The notes: a model not told the origin generated them from the letters alone. A stretch of 64,000 nt of DNA from Treponema vincentii (GCF_010365865.1 NZ_CP048020.1:2542001-2606000); one strand, 5' to 3'. Positions 44,868 through 54,446 are shown, counted from the first letter of the stretch. A program made the numbers and translations.

Positions 44868-46091
44868 TTATTTTATATTCACCACCTTGAACCATGGAAC
44901 ACCGAGGAAACCCTTGTACAATTTTATTTTAACCATATTGCCAAGCTCTACTTCAGAATACAATGTGCTTCCAACCGAAATTTCTTTTTGTTTTGTTTTT
45001 CCGTCAATCCATGGTGAAACTTCAAGATAATAATTCGTCCGTTTTCCTTTCAATATGCGTTGATTTATGACAGTAACTTCGAAAACCGTAGGCTTTGATT
45101 TATCAAGTATGATGTTTGCAGAAACCGAAAAACCAAATCCATATAAAAACATAAGAAATAAAACACTGGCAACTGTAAGCATTCTGGTAGAACGCTTTTC
45201 TTCTATTTTCTTTTCTGATTCACTTATGCAAATATAATATAAAAAGAACATAACAAGCATTACAAATACCGAAACGGAAACTTGTTTTGAAAAACTATAT
45301 ATTTGGTTTATATAAATAACAGCTAAAATACAAAGCGTCACAGAACAAAACCAAAAAGGAGTAAGAAGGCTTGGATATAAATCTGTATTGTTTGCATTAA
45401 AGCGAATTCCTCCATTTGAGAGACGTATAATCAGGAACAAAAGAATCGGATACGCTGCGCACACAATAAAACCAATATGCATGAAACTTCTACCTAAAAA
45501 AATACAAGCAATAAAAAGAATAGAAATAAGCACGCCGCCCCATTTTAAAATCCGTGCAATCATATACGTTTTTTGAAGAAGCTTATTTTTTTCATCATCT
45601 GAAAGTTCATCATGGAATTCCGTAAATTCTTTAATAGATTGCGCAACCTGCTCGACATATAAATTATGCGCATGAGAATCAAGCCATTCATATAGTAACT
45701 GTAAATTCTGAAAATATATAGAGGCTGTAAATGATTTTATTTTTTCTATACCGCCGATTAAAGTTTTGTATGAAATTGAAATTCCTTTTTGAGTTATAAG
45801 GAATGATTGAAGCGAAGAAACAGGAATCTTCTTCACTTTTGCAAAACCCGAATAAAATTCGATCCCATTTTCATCATCAAAAGAACAGTATGCAAAGAAT
45901 GCTTCCAAAACACTAAAAACAGAAAGCGTACCAGATAATATAAACAGCGGGAGCATCAGCCCCCAAGTCACAGCGGGATGTACTTCGGTAAGCAGAAAAA
46001 TTAAAAATCCAAATAAAAAAGCTGCTGATAAAAAAATACCGCTTGCCACAGCCACAACTTTCATTTTTTTAGAAAAAGTAAGTTTTATCAT
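44868..46091 (-). CDS. Polytopic membrane protein, unknown
   Basis: 407 residues with about seven hydrophobic segments: two at the N-terminus (residues 12-35 and 40-65), then a soluble region with coiled-coil character, a pair at about 165-215, and three around 235-335. The C-terminal 70 residues form a soluble beta domain (VFEVTVINQRILKGKRTNYY, YSEVELGNMVKIKLYKGFLG). No family recognised. Monocistronic by appearance. Confidence 0.7.
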   Translation of the reverse strand: MIKLTFSKKMKVVAVASGIFLSAAFLFGFLIFLLTEVHPAVTWGLMLPLFILSGTLSVFSVLEAFFAYCSFDDENGIEFYSGFAKVKKIPVSSLQSFLITQKGISISYKTLIGGIEKIKSFTASIYFQNLQLLYEWLDSHAHNLYVEQVAQSIKEFTEFHDELSDDEKNKLLQKTYMIARILKWGGVLISILFIACIFLGRSFMHIGFIVCAAYPILLFLIIRLSNGGIRFNANNTDLYPSLLTPFWFCSVTLCILAVIYINQIYSFSKQVSVSVFVMLVMFFLYYICISESEKKIEEKRSTRMLTVASVLFLMFLYGFGFSVSANIILDKSKPTVFEVTVINQRILKGKRTNYYLEVSPWIDGKTKQKEISVGSTLYSEVELGNMVKIKLYKGFLGVPWFKVVNIK

Positions 46092-46228
46092 TTATTTCTT
46101 AAGTCCTTCATCGATTCTAAACTATTGGCTTTAATACCATCTGTTACGACATAGCATATAAGATAACCCTCTGTGCGGATAACTCTCCGTACAGATAACA
46201 GGTTCAACCCGTTTAATATATTTCGTCC

Positions 46229-47983
46229 CTACGGCCCGTTAAAATGATACGGTTCCCTGCTTTGGTAATGCGTATGCAGCAAACGGTGCGCCTTTTCAGA
46301 ATTCGGCTTTCCCAAGTATTCGCTATAGACTTGCTTGATGTATGGATTATTATGCGATGTTCGTATCACAGCTCTTTCATCATCGGTGTAAAGACCTGCA
46401 GCCCTTAGCTTCCGCACCTCGTCGGTACAACCGTAGGGCTGCCCGCCGCCACCGACACAACCGCCGCGGCATGCCATCACTTCGACAAAATGATAGAGCG
46501 GGTCTTCGCCTGCTTTAATTGACTGTCTTATCTTCTCCAAAAATTCAGGTAAATTCCCGAGCTGATTGACAACGGCAACGCGAACTTCAGTCCCTTCAAT
46601 ATCTATTTTAGCTTCTTTAATACCGGTAAGACCTCTTACTTGATAAAAATCAAGCGCGGTGAGTTCTTTTCCCGTTATATAAAAATAGGCGGTGCGCAAA
46701 GCCGCTTCCATAACGCCGCCTGTTGCACCGAATATCGTTCCTGCTCCGGAATACGGGCCAAGCGGAGAATCTGCCTTCTGCTCTTCCAATGCATTAAATT
46801 CAATCCCGGCCTGACGGATATAGTTTGCAAATTCCCGCGTTGTAATAACCGCATCTACATCCTGGTAACCGGAAGCGGACATGGTACCATTGCGTTCGCA
46901 TTCGTATTTTTTTGCCGTACACGGCATAACCGCTACCGAAAATATCTTTTTAGGATCGATGCTCATCTTTTCAGCCCAATAGGTCTTTATCATCGCCCCC
47001 ATAATCTGCATCGGACTTTTAGTAGAAGAAAGATGCGGTATCAAATCATGATGATATTTTTCGGCGAATTCAACCCATGCAGGGCAACAAGATGTGAACT
47101 GCGGGAATGTGTAAGTTCTATCGGTAAAATTCGTCACGAACTCCTGTGCCTCCTCGGCAATCGTTAAATCAGCGGAAAAATTACTGTCAAATACATACTC
47201 AAACCCGATGCGGCGTAACGCCGTATATATTTTTCCGGTGGTGAGATCCCCCGGTTTTAAGCCGAATTCCTCTCCCAATGCGACCCGCACCGAAGGAGCT
47301 ATTTGAACGACACTGATCGTATCGGGATCGGAGAGCTTTGCCCACATATCCATTTTTGGCGGAGTCTCGTAAATCGCGCCGACCGGACAATGAGCTGCGC
47401 ATTGGCCGCAATGTACGCATGGAGAATCCCTCAATAGAGCCATTGCTGCCGGAGCGATAATCGTCTTTCCTCCCCGTCCTTGATATTCTATCGCATGTAC
47501 CGCCTGCATGTGCTGACAGACTTCGACACAGCGTCCGCACGAAATACACTTATTTCGATCAAATACAATAGCGCCGTTAGAATCATCTTTCGGTTTTTCA
47601 TTGATGTAGTGTTCAAAGTGCATCTCCCGCAATCCGAATTCGGCAGCTAAACTTTGAAGTTCGCATTTATTATTCCGGCTGCACGTAAGACAATCCTTAG
47701 GATGATTAGATAAAATCAATTCCAATACGGAACGCCGCGCCTGTACAATTTCGGGGTCATGGGTAATAATGTTCATACCGTTGGCAGCCTTTGTGCAGCA
47801 AGCTCGCATCATTCTGGCGCTGTTCTCAAGATGGACAATACAAAGTCCGCACGAACCCCATGCCGGTAAGTCTTTGTTATAGCAAAGCGAAGGAATCTTT
47901 ACATTTGCCGCACGGGCAGCCTCCATTATCGTTGCGCCTTCGGGCACTTGCACTCGTTTTCCGTTTATCTTTATGTCCAACAT
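46229..47983 (-). CDS. hndD: [FeFe]-hydrogenase catalytic subunit
   Basis: 584 residues. N-terminal [2Fe-2S] domain (CGLCIVHLE), His-Cys [4Fe-4S] site (HPKDCLTCSRNNKC), two [4Fe-4S] clusters (CISCGRCVEVC, CVHCGQCAAHCP), then the H-cluster domain with TSCCPAWVEF, MPCTAKKYE and ACRGGCVGGGGQP, and a C-terminal small-subunit part. It reversibly reduces protons with electrons from ferredoxin and NAD(P)H. Gene order hndA-B-C-D is that of the Desulfovibrio NADP-reducing hydrogenase and related electron-bifurcating HydABC enzymes. All H-cluster cysteines are present. H-cluster maturases (HydEFG) are not in the window. Confidence 0.95.
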   Translation of the reverse strand: MLDIKINGKRVQVPEGATIMEAARAANVKIPSLCYNKDLPAWGSCGLCIVHLENSARMMRACCTKAANGMNIITHDPEIVQARRSVLELILSNHPKDCLTCSRNNKCELQSLAAEFGLREMHFEHYINEKPKDDSNGAIVFDRNKCISCGRCVEVCQHMQAVHAIEYQGRGGKTIIAPAAMALLRDSPCVHCGQCAAHCPVGAIYETPPKMDMWAKLSDPDTISVVQIAPSVRVALGEEFGLKPGDLTTGKIYTALRRIGFEYVFDSNFSADLTIAEEAQEFVTNFTDRTYTFPQFTSCCPAWVEFAEKYHHDLIPHLSSTKSPMQIMGAMIKTYWAEKMSIDPKKIFSVAVMPCTAKKYECERNGTMSASGYQDVDAVITTREFANYIRQAGIEFNALEEQKADSPLGPYSGAGTIFGATGGVMEAALRTAYFYITGKELTALDFYQVRGLTGIKEAKIDIEGTEVRVAVVNQLGNLPEFLEKIRQSIKAGEDPLYHFVEVMACRGGCVGGGGQPYGCTDEVRKLRAAGLYTDDERAVIRTSHNNPYIKQVYSEYLGKPNSEKAHRLLHTHYQSREPYHFNGP

Positions 47984-47995
47984 GCAGATTCCCCC

Positions 47996-49778
47996 TTATT
48001 TTTTCTCGATTGCATCAAACCGGCAGCTACGGAAGCATTCTCCGCATTTTAAGCACTTTACCTGATCGATTGAATGGCGGTTTCTCCGCTCGCCTGAAAT
48101 GCAGTTTGCAGGGCATTTGCGTGCGCAAGCGCCACAGCCGATACATTTTTCAGTAATATAGAAACTAACCAAGTCTTTGCACTTACCGGTAAGGCATTTT
48201 TTATTGACAATATGGGCGATATACTCGTCGCGAAATTTCTTTACCGTTGAAAGCGTAGGATTGGGAGCAGATTGACCAAGTGCACATAAAGAAGCTTTTT
48301 TCATGGCAAAGCCGATTTCTTCGAGTTTATTCAGGTCGCTCATTTCACCTTTTCCCTTTGATATCTTATCGAGCAACGCATAAATTTGACGAGTACCTAT
48401 CCGGCACGGCGCGCATTTTCCGCAGGATTCATCGACACAAAATTCCATATAAAACTTTGCAACATTTACTACGCAGTCATCTTCGTCCATAACAATCATA
48501 CCGCCTGAGCCCATCATAGAACCGAGCGCTTGCAGGTTTTTAAAGTCGATAGGAGTATCAAGTGCCTCAGGCGTAATAATTCCCCCTGAGGGGCCGCCGG
48601 TTTGCACCGCCTTAAATTTTTTACCGTTTTTAATACCACCGCCTATATCAAAAATAATTTCCCGCAGCGTCGTTCCCATGGGAACCTCAACCAACCCTGA
48701 GTTTTCCACCTTCCCGGTGAGCGCAAACACCTTGGTACCGGCAGAATCCGCCGTACCGATGCTTTTGAACCATGCCGCTCCTTTCATCAAAATGATGGGG
48801 ATATTCGCAAACGTTTCTACATTATTGATAATGGTCGGTTTGCCCCAAAGTCCCGCCTGTGCCGGAAATGGAGGTTTAGGCGTCGGCATCCCACGCTTCC
48901 CCTCGATTGAGCGGAGCAGCGCTGTTTCTTCCCCGCAGACAAAAGCACCTGCACCCAGTCTGATTTCTATATCAAAGCTGAAATCAGAACCAAGGATATG
49001 TTCACCCAAAAGGCCGTATTCCTTTGCCTGCTTAATTGCCTTCTCCAGCCGGGATATTGCGAGGGGATATTCCGCGCGAATATAAACGAAACCCTTATTC
49101 GCACCGATTGTCCTGCCGCAAATAGCCATCGCCTCAATAATGCTGTGAGGATCTCCTTCGATTGTCGATCTATCCATATAGGCGCCGGGATCCCCTTCAT
49201 CGGCATTGCATACAACGTACTTTACATTGCCTTTTGCTTTAAAGCCGGCATCCCATTTTAATCCTGTCGGAAAGCCGGCTCCGCCCCGTCCGCGTAAACC
49301 GGAAGCGGTAATTTCAGCGACGATTTCTTCTCTCGTCATTTCAAAAAGCGCTTTTTCAAGCGCAAAGTAACCGTCATGAGCGATATAGTCCTCAATATTT
49401 TCAGGGTCGATTAATCCGCAATTGCGCAAAGCAATACGCAGCTGCTTTTTATAGAAAGGAATTTCATCCACATCTTCCGCATTCTTTTTCTCTTTTGCAT
49501 AAAGGAGGCGGTTCACCTGAATGCCTTTTATAATATGCTCATTGATAATATCCGCGGCGTCTTCGGGCTTTACTTCGACATAGAAAGCGTCTTCCGGAAG
49601 CACCTTTACGATAGGGCCTCTTTTCACAAAAACCGAAACATCCGGTCTTAATGATTCTTACCTGATCGTCAACGCCTGCTTTTTTTACTTCTTCTACCAG
49701 GTTTTCATAAATCCGAACGGAATGGCTGGATTCGCACGCAGAACCGCCGCACACCAAGATATAATGGGTATAGTTCAT
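47996..49778 (-). CDS. hndC: NuoF-like hydrogenase subunit, frameshifted
   Basis: Two frames make one protein. From ATG 49778 the thioredoxin-like ferredoxin domain reads [20 protein letters not shown] and [13 protein letters not shown], with its four cysteines. It then shifts at about 49615-49630; the second frame (open from a GTG at 49627) continues [20 protein letters not shown] and the NuoF core: [16 protein letters not shown] (NADH), [14 protein letters not shown] (FMN), [12 protein letters not shown], and two C-terminal [4Fe-4S] motifs ([22 protein letters not shown]). One missing base explains the break. It could be a real mutation, a sequencing error, or allow two chains. It is the NAD(P)H- and flavin-binding subunit. 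Confidence 0.85.
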
Positions 49779-50170
49779 ACGTGATTCTCCCTAGCTTCCG
49801 CAGCATCCAACATATATTCGGTTACCGTCTTTTTGTTTATAATATGGCTTTCTATAATTTTTTGTGCGGTTTCGGGGGTAACCCGTCCGTATTTTACCGG
49901 TTTTGGCCCCTCCATGATGACTTCAACGACGGGTGCTCTATCCCAGAAGCTCTCCATATCCGCTTGAATTACTGCGACGGAGCCGCGTAATCCGAGTGCA
50001 TTTACTTTCTTACTGATTGCGGTAAAGACATCTTTTGCCCCCTTTTGAAGACCGCACTCCCCCATACCGACGATCACATAAGCAATTTTATCGGCTGTCT
50101 GTCTGATTTTTATTTCGTTTACTAACGAATCTCTCAGTTTATGCAGCATCTCGCGTGTTAATTTTTGCAT
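49775..50170 (-). CDS. hndB: HndB-like subunit that has lost most cluster cysteines
   Basis: 131 residues between the NuoE-like and NuoF-like genes, the HndB position. The fold resembles thioredoxin-like [2Fe-2S] ferredoxins (YVIVGMGECGLQKGAKDVF, then VAVIQADMESFWDRAPVVEV), but only one of the four expected cysteines remains: the CIGLC-type site reads ADMESFWDR. It therefore probably does not bind a cluster and may be structural. The stop overlaps the hndC start by four bases. Family assignment is by position and fold pattern. Confidence 0.75.
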   Translation of the reverse strand: MQKLTREMLHKLRDSLVNEIKIRQTADKIAYVIVGMGECGLQKGAKDVFTAISKKVNALGLRGSVAVIQADMESFWDRAPVVEVIMEGPKPVKYGRVTPETAQKIIESHIINKKTVTEYMLDAAEARENHV

Positions 50171-50207
50171 ACCCCGATACTCCTTTTTGTTTTAGCCCCA
50201 TATTTCA

Positions 50208-50702
50208 TTAATCCGGCATTTTTTGCTCTTGTGTGCGGCAATCTGCAATGATTTTTGTCATATCTTCGCGTTTCAATTTTCCATGAACGATACCATTGAC
50301 GGAAAGGACAGGTGCTAATCCGCAACATCCGATGCATCGTACCGGCTCAACAGAAAATTCTCCGTCGGCGCCGGTAACCTGTTCTTCCGTTAATCCGAGC
50401 AGGCTGCGAGATTCATCGAGAATATCTTGACTCCCCTTTAGGTAACACGCTGTTCCTAAGCAAATACAAATTTTGTGTTTTCCGGGTTTTTCCGTTTTAA
50501 AAAAGTGATAAAAAGACATGGTGCCGTATACATTGGCGAGAGGAATACCGGTTCTGATCGAAACTTCTTGCGCAGCCTCTTTTGAAATATAGCCGAATTC
50601 TTCTTGAACCTTATGTAAAATCATAATAAGGTTACCCGGCCTATTTTTCCAATCGGCGATAAAGGAGTTTAAAGAATCGGAGAAGGACGGTTGTGCGTTC
50701 AT
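50208..50702 (-). CDS. hndA: NuoE-like [2Fe-2S] hydrogenase subunit
   Basis: 164 residues. NuoE/24-kDa family: LIMILHKVQEEFGYISKEA, VYGTMSFYHFF, and the four cluster cysteines in CLGTAC and RCIGCCGLAP. It carries electrons from the NADH-FMN subunit. First gene of hndABCD, with a promoter at 50802-50831 and a palindrome at 50760-50773. Standing alone it could belong to complex I, but no other nuo genes are present and hndD ends the operon. Confidence 0.92.
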   Translation of the reverse strand: MNAQPSFSDSLNSFIADWKNRPGNLIMILHKVQEEFGYISKEAAQEVSIRTGIPLANVYGTMSFYHFFKTEKPGKHKICICLGTACYLKGSQDILDESRSLLGLTEEQVTGADGEFSVEPVRCIGCCGLAPVLSVNGIVHGKLKREDMTKIIADCRTQEQKMPD

Positions 50703-50759
50703 AAATCAGCCTCCAACCTTACCGGCTTATTCTGCCGGAAACATGTTGACAACCTTTAA

Positions 50760-50831
50760 AAAAGTTAACTTTTAAGGGTACCGAATTATACTCTACTTAA
50801 TAGTATCACACCGAAAGATGTAATCTGTCAA
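50760..50831 (-). promoter_or_regulatory. hnd operon promoter and palindrome
   Basis: On the minus strand TTGACA (50831-50826), an 18-base spacer and GATACT (50807-50802). Between promoter and hndA lies a perfect palindrome AAAAGTTAACTTTT (50760-50773) within a longer quasi-palindrome. It could be an operator for a redox regulator; it does not match the usual Rex site TTGTGAA-N4-TTCACAA. The remaining gap to the attC site at 51072 holds nothing recognised. Confidence 0.5.
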
Positions 50832-51071
50832 CCGGAAAAATTTCCACATTTCGATAACCATGCCGATAAGCAATTTCTGCAACATAGAAATCACGAATAT
50901 ACGAATACTCCGTGATACAAATACTCGTATAGAAATTGGGGGCATATATGCGGATGTTCGATGTCATGCTTAGTTACAAACTTCCATAGATAATTTTTTA
51001 CATATTATTACTAAAGGCCTATTGTTAGTGAGGGGAATTGCCTCATTTTCTCTTGCCATATGAATATGGTC

Positions 51072-51117
51072 AACCTACATTGCCAAGATCATGTCAGCGT
51101 TGAAGCGGGTGTTAGAA
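51072..51117 (-). repeat. attC-like site a, left end of array
   Basis: Minus strand: TTCTAACACCCGCTTCAACG at one end and CAATGTAGGTTGACC at the other. Its outer sequence is nearly identical to the full site at 59547-59609, but about 15 bases of one arm are missing and the second core has lost a T (GTAGGTT). Probably a worn terminal attC. The stop codon of the 268-residue gene lies inside it. Confidence 0.6.
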
Positions 51118-51918
51118 GTTTTTCTTTACATAATTCAAATAAAAATTTATAAAATCATCTTTATTATAATTTTCAGTTTTATTCATAAACATTATATTAC
51201 TAAATTCTAACCTACCATTTCCTAGAATATATTTTTTTGTATCAATTTTTTTCTTATAATTTCTAATAATCATATTTTTTTTCATTTTTTTAGCGAATAA
51301 ATTTACACATCTATTTTGATTTCTTGCCAGTTTTGATAAAATTTTATATTTTAATAATCCATTGCTACTAAAAAGAGGTATGGATAAATCATCTAAAGTT
51401 TCTAATAATATAAGATTAGCATATTCGTTATTTAGTTTCAAGATTTTTGAATAGAGATTTCTCTTAATTCTAATTTCATAAGCATACAACCATGTAAATT
51501 CCATTATATAATCATATAAAAGTAGTGGATCATTTTCTATTACAAAAATAAAATAATCTTCCAGTATTTTTTTACATTTTATTCTATGAATATTTAAGGT
51601 ATCACAGATTATAATTAAGGCTTCTCTTCGTCTGATATATGAAGAATCAAATAGCATTTTTTCACAAAATTTATAAATACAATCATTTTCATATTTTTTT
51701 AATATTAATTCTCGATATTTATGCGAATGAGTTACTGAATCACAAATAAATGAACAAGGACTCTCCGATGTATAAACAGCATTATTTTCATAACATTTTT
51801 CGAAGAAAAGATTTGCATCTTTAATTTGCAACAAGTCTTTGCATACTTCTTCCAAATACTCATCTGTAAGATAATAGGTATATTCTTTCACCTTTTGCAT
51901 TAATGCATCTTTTTCCAA
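51112..51918 (-). CDS. Cassette gene, helical hypothetical protein
   Basis: 268 residues, strongly AT-rich, no signal peptide or membrane helix, mostly helical (HEAT-like rhythm), with 12 cysteines. Start is a TTG at 51918 with GAGGG eight bases upstream; an ATG at 51900 is the alternative. The stop lies within attC a. It shares general character with the next gene (helical, similar length, ending in an aromatic DFINFY/DFYSFY motif), so the two may be distant relatives. Immunity- or effector-type function is possible but unproven. Confidence 0.6.
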   Translation of the reverse strand: MEKDALMQKVKEYTYYLTDEYLEEVCKDLLQIKDANLFFEKCYENNAVYTSESPCSFICDSVTHSHKYRELILKKYENDCIYKFCEKMLFDSSYIRRREALIIICDTLNIHRIKCKKILEDYFIFVIENDPLLLYDYIMEFTWLYAYEIRIKRNLYSKILKLNNEYANLILLETLDDLSIPLFSSNGLLKYKILSKLARNQNRCVNLFAKKMKKNMIIRNYKKKIDTKKYILGNGRLEFSNIMFMNKTENYNKDDFINFYLNYVKKNF

Positions 51919-51939
51919 TATTTTACCCTCTTTTTATCC

Positions 51940-52004
51940 ATCTAACAACTGGCTGGACTGCATATGCAGACAAAACGCGCCTCGACTATAGTCCTGTGTT
52001 ATGT
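51940..52004 (-). repeat. attC-like site b
   Basis: Core ends ATCTAAC (51940-51946) and GTTATGT (51998-52004) enclose an imperfect palindrome with inner arms around GGACTGCATATGCAG. It lies between two cassette genes; the upstream gene's stop codon (51986) is inside it. Confidence 0.6.
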
Positions 52005-52771
52005 GATATTTCCATCTCCTGTAAAGCTTTTTTATAAAAAGAATAAAAATCATCTATTTTATAGGAACCATATATTTTTTCAAAGTAATTAATACTTTTA
52101 ATATATTCATCTCTTGTGAAATCTTTAATTTTGTTTGCACCTTGAACATTTGTTATAAATATTTCAAAATTCATAGTAAAATTTTGAATACTGTCAGTTC
52201 TTATTTTTTTTAAGTATTTTTTATTTAAGCCCAATACTTTATTAGTAAGTTCTTCATCATCAAGCAGAAGTATAGAGATGAAATCTATTAAATCAAAATC
52301 TTCAACAAGTAATTTCTTGAATCCCTTTGCTTTTTTACTTTTTAAATAGAACAATTCTGTTAGACATCTGGCAGTTAATATAGGATTTTTTTTGTAATAT
52401 TCACTAATAAAAGCGTCCTCCAAATACTTGCAATTACTTGTGCTTCGTTTTTTTGCAAGTGCTAAAATTGCACCTTCTTTTTTATATAGAAAATCAGAGT
52501 ATAAATATTCTGAAAATTTTTTCCAAAAATTTATTTCCTCCAATTTTGAATCCATATATTTAAAATGTTTATCCTTAATATTCAGAGTTACGTATAAATC
52601 AGTTAGAAATTCTATGATATTTGGAAAAATAAATTCATTTTCAGTTTTTTGGTCTATATCGATTAAATTATACAAATCAAACGGTATGTTGATAATTTCA
52701 TCTTCAGAAAAATAACTATAGGCTTCTTTGCTATTGTATAATCCGTTGGAAAAAACTTTGATAAAATTCAT
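51986..52771 (-). CDS. Cassette gene, helical hypothetical protein
   Basis: 261 residues, AT-rich, acidic N-terminus and Lys-rich middle, predicted all-helical, no export signal. The last residues (ISHNTGL) are translated from attC b, so the natural C-terminus may have been extended on cassette formation. No family recognised. Confidence 0.6.
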   Translation of the reverse strand: MNFIKVFSNGLYNSKEAYSYFSEDEIINIPFDLYNLIDIDQKTENEFIFPNIIEFLTDLYVTLNIKDKHFKYMDSKLEEINFWKKFSEYLYSDFLYKKEGAILALAKKRSTSNCKYLEDAFISEYYKKNPILTARCLTELFYLKSKKAKGFKKLLVEDFDLIDFISILLLDDEELTNKVLGLNKKYLKKIRTDSIQNFTMNFEIFITNVQGANKIKDFTRDEYIKSINYFEKIYGSYKIDDFYSFYKKALQEMEISHNTGL

Positions 52772-52807
52772 TTATTCTATTATTCCTAAGTACCCTAGTG
52801 CGGGCAT

Positions 52808-52871
52808 CCATATAACATTCGCTTAACCTGCATTCTCGTAAAGGCAATGTCAGGTTAAGCGGATGGTAGAC
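52808..52871 (-). repeat. attC-like site c
   Basis: Inner arms CGCTTAACCTGCATT (plus strand) and CAATGTCAGGTTAAGCG are nearly perfect partners and are shared with sites at 55127 and 59547. The outer cores are degraded (CCATATAAC and GGTAGAC). It separates the genes at 51986-52771 and 52980-53771. Confidence 0.7.
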
Positions 52872-52979
52872 GCATTGAATTATTTATCTTTCTATTCTTG
52901 CCTGACAAGCATTATATCTATCTTTTCTTTTTTCATAAATATACTTCCACCCTAAAATATTCTTCTTATATATAATATC

Positions 52980-53771
52980 TTAGCCGTCTGTAAATGAGGT
53001 AATATTAAAAACAAAATCTTTTATTTTATACACTCCTTCTTTTTTTATTAAATGGAATATATGATTTTCTTCTGTCTTTATAGTATTTCCCGCGAATTTT
53101 CCTTCTCCAATCTTCTTATATTCCTGTAAAGCTTTTTGGCCGAATTTTTCCAGCTCTTCTTCATTTATACAAATATCATCATAATATTTGAAATATTTCT
53201 TTTTTGTAAGCGCCATACCATGGTCTGCATAAAACCAATGCGAAGCTTCTGCTTTTACGACACAAGTACATTCCTTATCAGTGATTGAAACTACTGAGAT
53301 ATCTTTTATCTTTATGCTTTTACTTGTATTAAGAAATCTGTCCGGTTGCTGTGATGCTTTTGTATATAAATTTGAAATGATATTTTGCCAAATTCCATCT
53401 TCTAAAAATATTTTATGAAATATTTCTGTTAATTCATCGCTTGGTTTATAATCAAAATCAAATATATTAAAATAGTATTCCTTATCCAATACTTTTATTG
53501 TTTCATAAAATAATTTTATCTGATCTTCAACAGTAGGATTTTCCACATCTAATATTTTTAAAGATTCATAAAATGGTTTAAAATACTCTTTCACTTCAGG
53601 ATTTTTTAAATCTAATCTTTCTTTTACTTCCTCAACGGTTAGCAGTTCTTCTCTTTGAGAATTTTCTATATCTATTGCTGCAGCAGTAAAATCTTTATTT
53701 TCATTCTTTTTACATGAGATAAACAAAAATAATAGAATAGAAAAGAATATAATTCTACTTAAACTTTTCAT
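52980..53771 (-). CDS. Cassette gene, lipoprotein
   Basis: 263 residues from ATG 53771, with GGAGG four bases upstream. The open frame continues to 53834, but those codons translate attC d. Lipoprotein signal ending LLFLFISCKKNENKD. The mature part is acidic and helical with a repeated EEVKERLDLKNPEVKEYFKP and TVEDQIKLFYETIKVLDKEY pattern, then a beta-rich domain with two internal Cys (DKECTCVVKAEASHWF) resembling DUF4878/NTF2-like small exported domains; this is uncertain. Envelope location expected. Confidence 0.7.
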   Translation of the reverse strand: MKSLSRIIFFSILLFLFISCKKNENKDFTAAAIDIENSQREELLTVEEVKERLDLKNPEVKEYFKPFYESLKILDVENPTVEDQIKLFYETIKVLDKEYYFNIFDFDYKPSDELTEIFHKIFLEDGIWQNIISNLYTKASQQPDRFLNTSKSIKIKDISVVSITDKECTCVVKAEASHWFYADHGMALTKKKYFKYYDDICINEEELEKFGQKALQEYKKIGEGKFAGNTIKTEENHIFHLIKKEGVYKIKDFVFNITSFTDG

Positions 53772-53802
53772 TTTTCCTCCACAGCAGACCAGCGACCTGT
53801 CG

Positions 53803-53869
53803 CCACAACATTGTTTTAAACTGCAAACGGGCATAGTCCCATTTGTCGGCTTTGAAAGCGGTATTAGGC
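53803..53869 (-). repeat. attC-like site d
   Basis: Minus strand from GCCTAATACCGCTTTCAAAG to AACAATGTTGTGGCGACAGG. Arms TTTCAAAGCCGACAAATGGG and CCCGTTTGCAGTTTAAAACA pair imperfectly with extra-helical bases, as attC sites do. The motif GTTNTGGCGACA after the core recurs at sites h and at 58602. Confidence 0.7.
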
Positions 53870-53873
53870 TATA

Positions 53874-54147
53874 TTATTTATAAGCACCTTTTCGTGTTCC
53901 AAGGTCGACTATAAATACAATGACTGTATCTTCTGATATTTTATAGAATAGACGGTAATCCCCTATTCTAAACCGATATAGGCCTTTGTAATTACCTTTC
54001 GATATCATCGACAACTGTCTCATTCATGGTGTAATTGCGCGTTGCATATTCCAGATAATTTGGGATTGTTCTTTTCTGCCCATCAGCGGCTAGTTTGAAA
54101 ATGTCATATGTACTGTCATCTATACGAACAGTAATTGTCCTCGTCAT
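53874..54147 (-). pseudogene. Toxin-antitoxin remnant: antitoxin joined to ParE/RelE tail
   Basis: From ATG 54147 a 51-residue ribbon-helix-helix antitoxin start reads MTRTITVRIDDSTYDIFKLA ... VVDDIER to TAA at 53992. In the overlapping next frame the C-terminal half of a ParE/RelE toxin follows: KGNYKGLYRFRIGDYRLFYK, TVIVFIVDLGTRKGAYK, stop at 53874. The antitoxin's toxin-binding tail and the toxin's first half are missing, so an internal deletion fused the pair. It is followed directly by attC d, as expected for a cassette. Confidence 0.75.
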
Positions 54148-54354
54148 TTTATACCTCTGCTTCAAATGTATTCAGTTATATTCAAAACGTCAATCGGTTG
54201 CGCAAAATCACATCCTGTCTATAGAGGTTTTGAAGCCGAGGTTGGTACTGCACTTTTATTGTATCACTCCAGGCAGAAAAAAGGATAAGCCAAGCAAAAA
54301 TCGTCTATTAAGATACAATGGAAATGTCTTCTTTTGTTACAGGGCATCAACAAG

Positions 54355-54394
54355 CCCGACTCAAGAAGCATCGGGGTATTAAACCCGCACGAAT
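54355..54394 (-). repeat. Copy of the interspersed hairpin repeat
   Basis: Plus strand CCCGACTCAAGAAGCATCGG then GGTATTAAACCCGCACGAAT, almost the same as 55034-55080. The two copies flank the LysM lipoprotein gene in the same orientation. Confidence 0.6.
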
Positions 54395-54446
54395 AACAAA
54401 GTTGCTGCTTAAAACGCTTTGTTTCATAGTAAAAAATATGCTGTTA

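Noticed and set aside
50208-50702. NuoE-like gene as part of respiratory complex I
   Set aside because: No other nuo membrane or core genes are nearby and the operon ends in an [FeFe]-hydrogenase, which defines it as an Hnd/Hyd enzyme.
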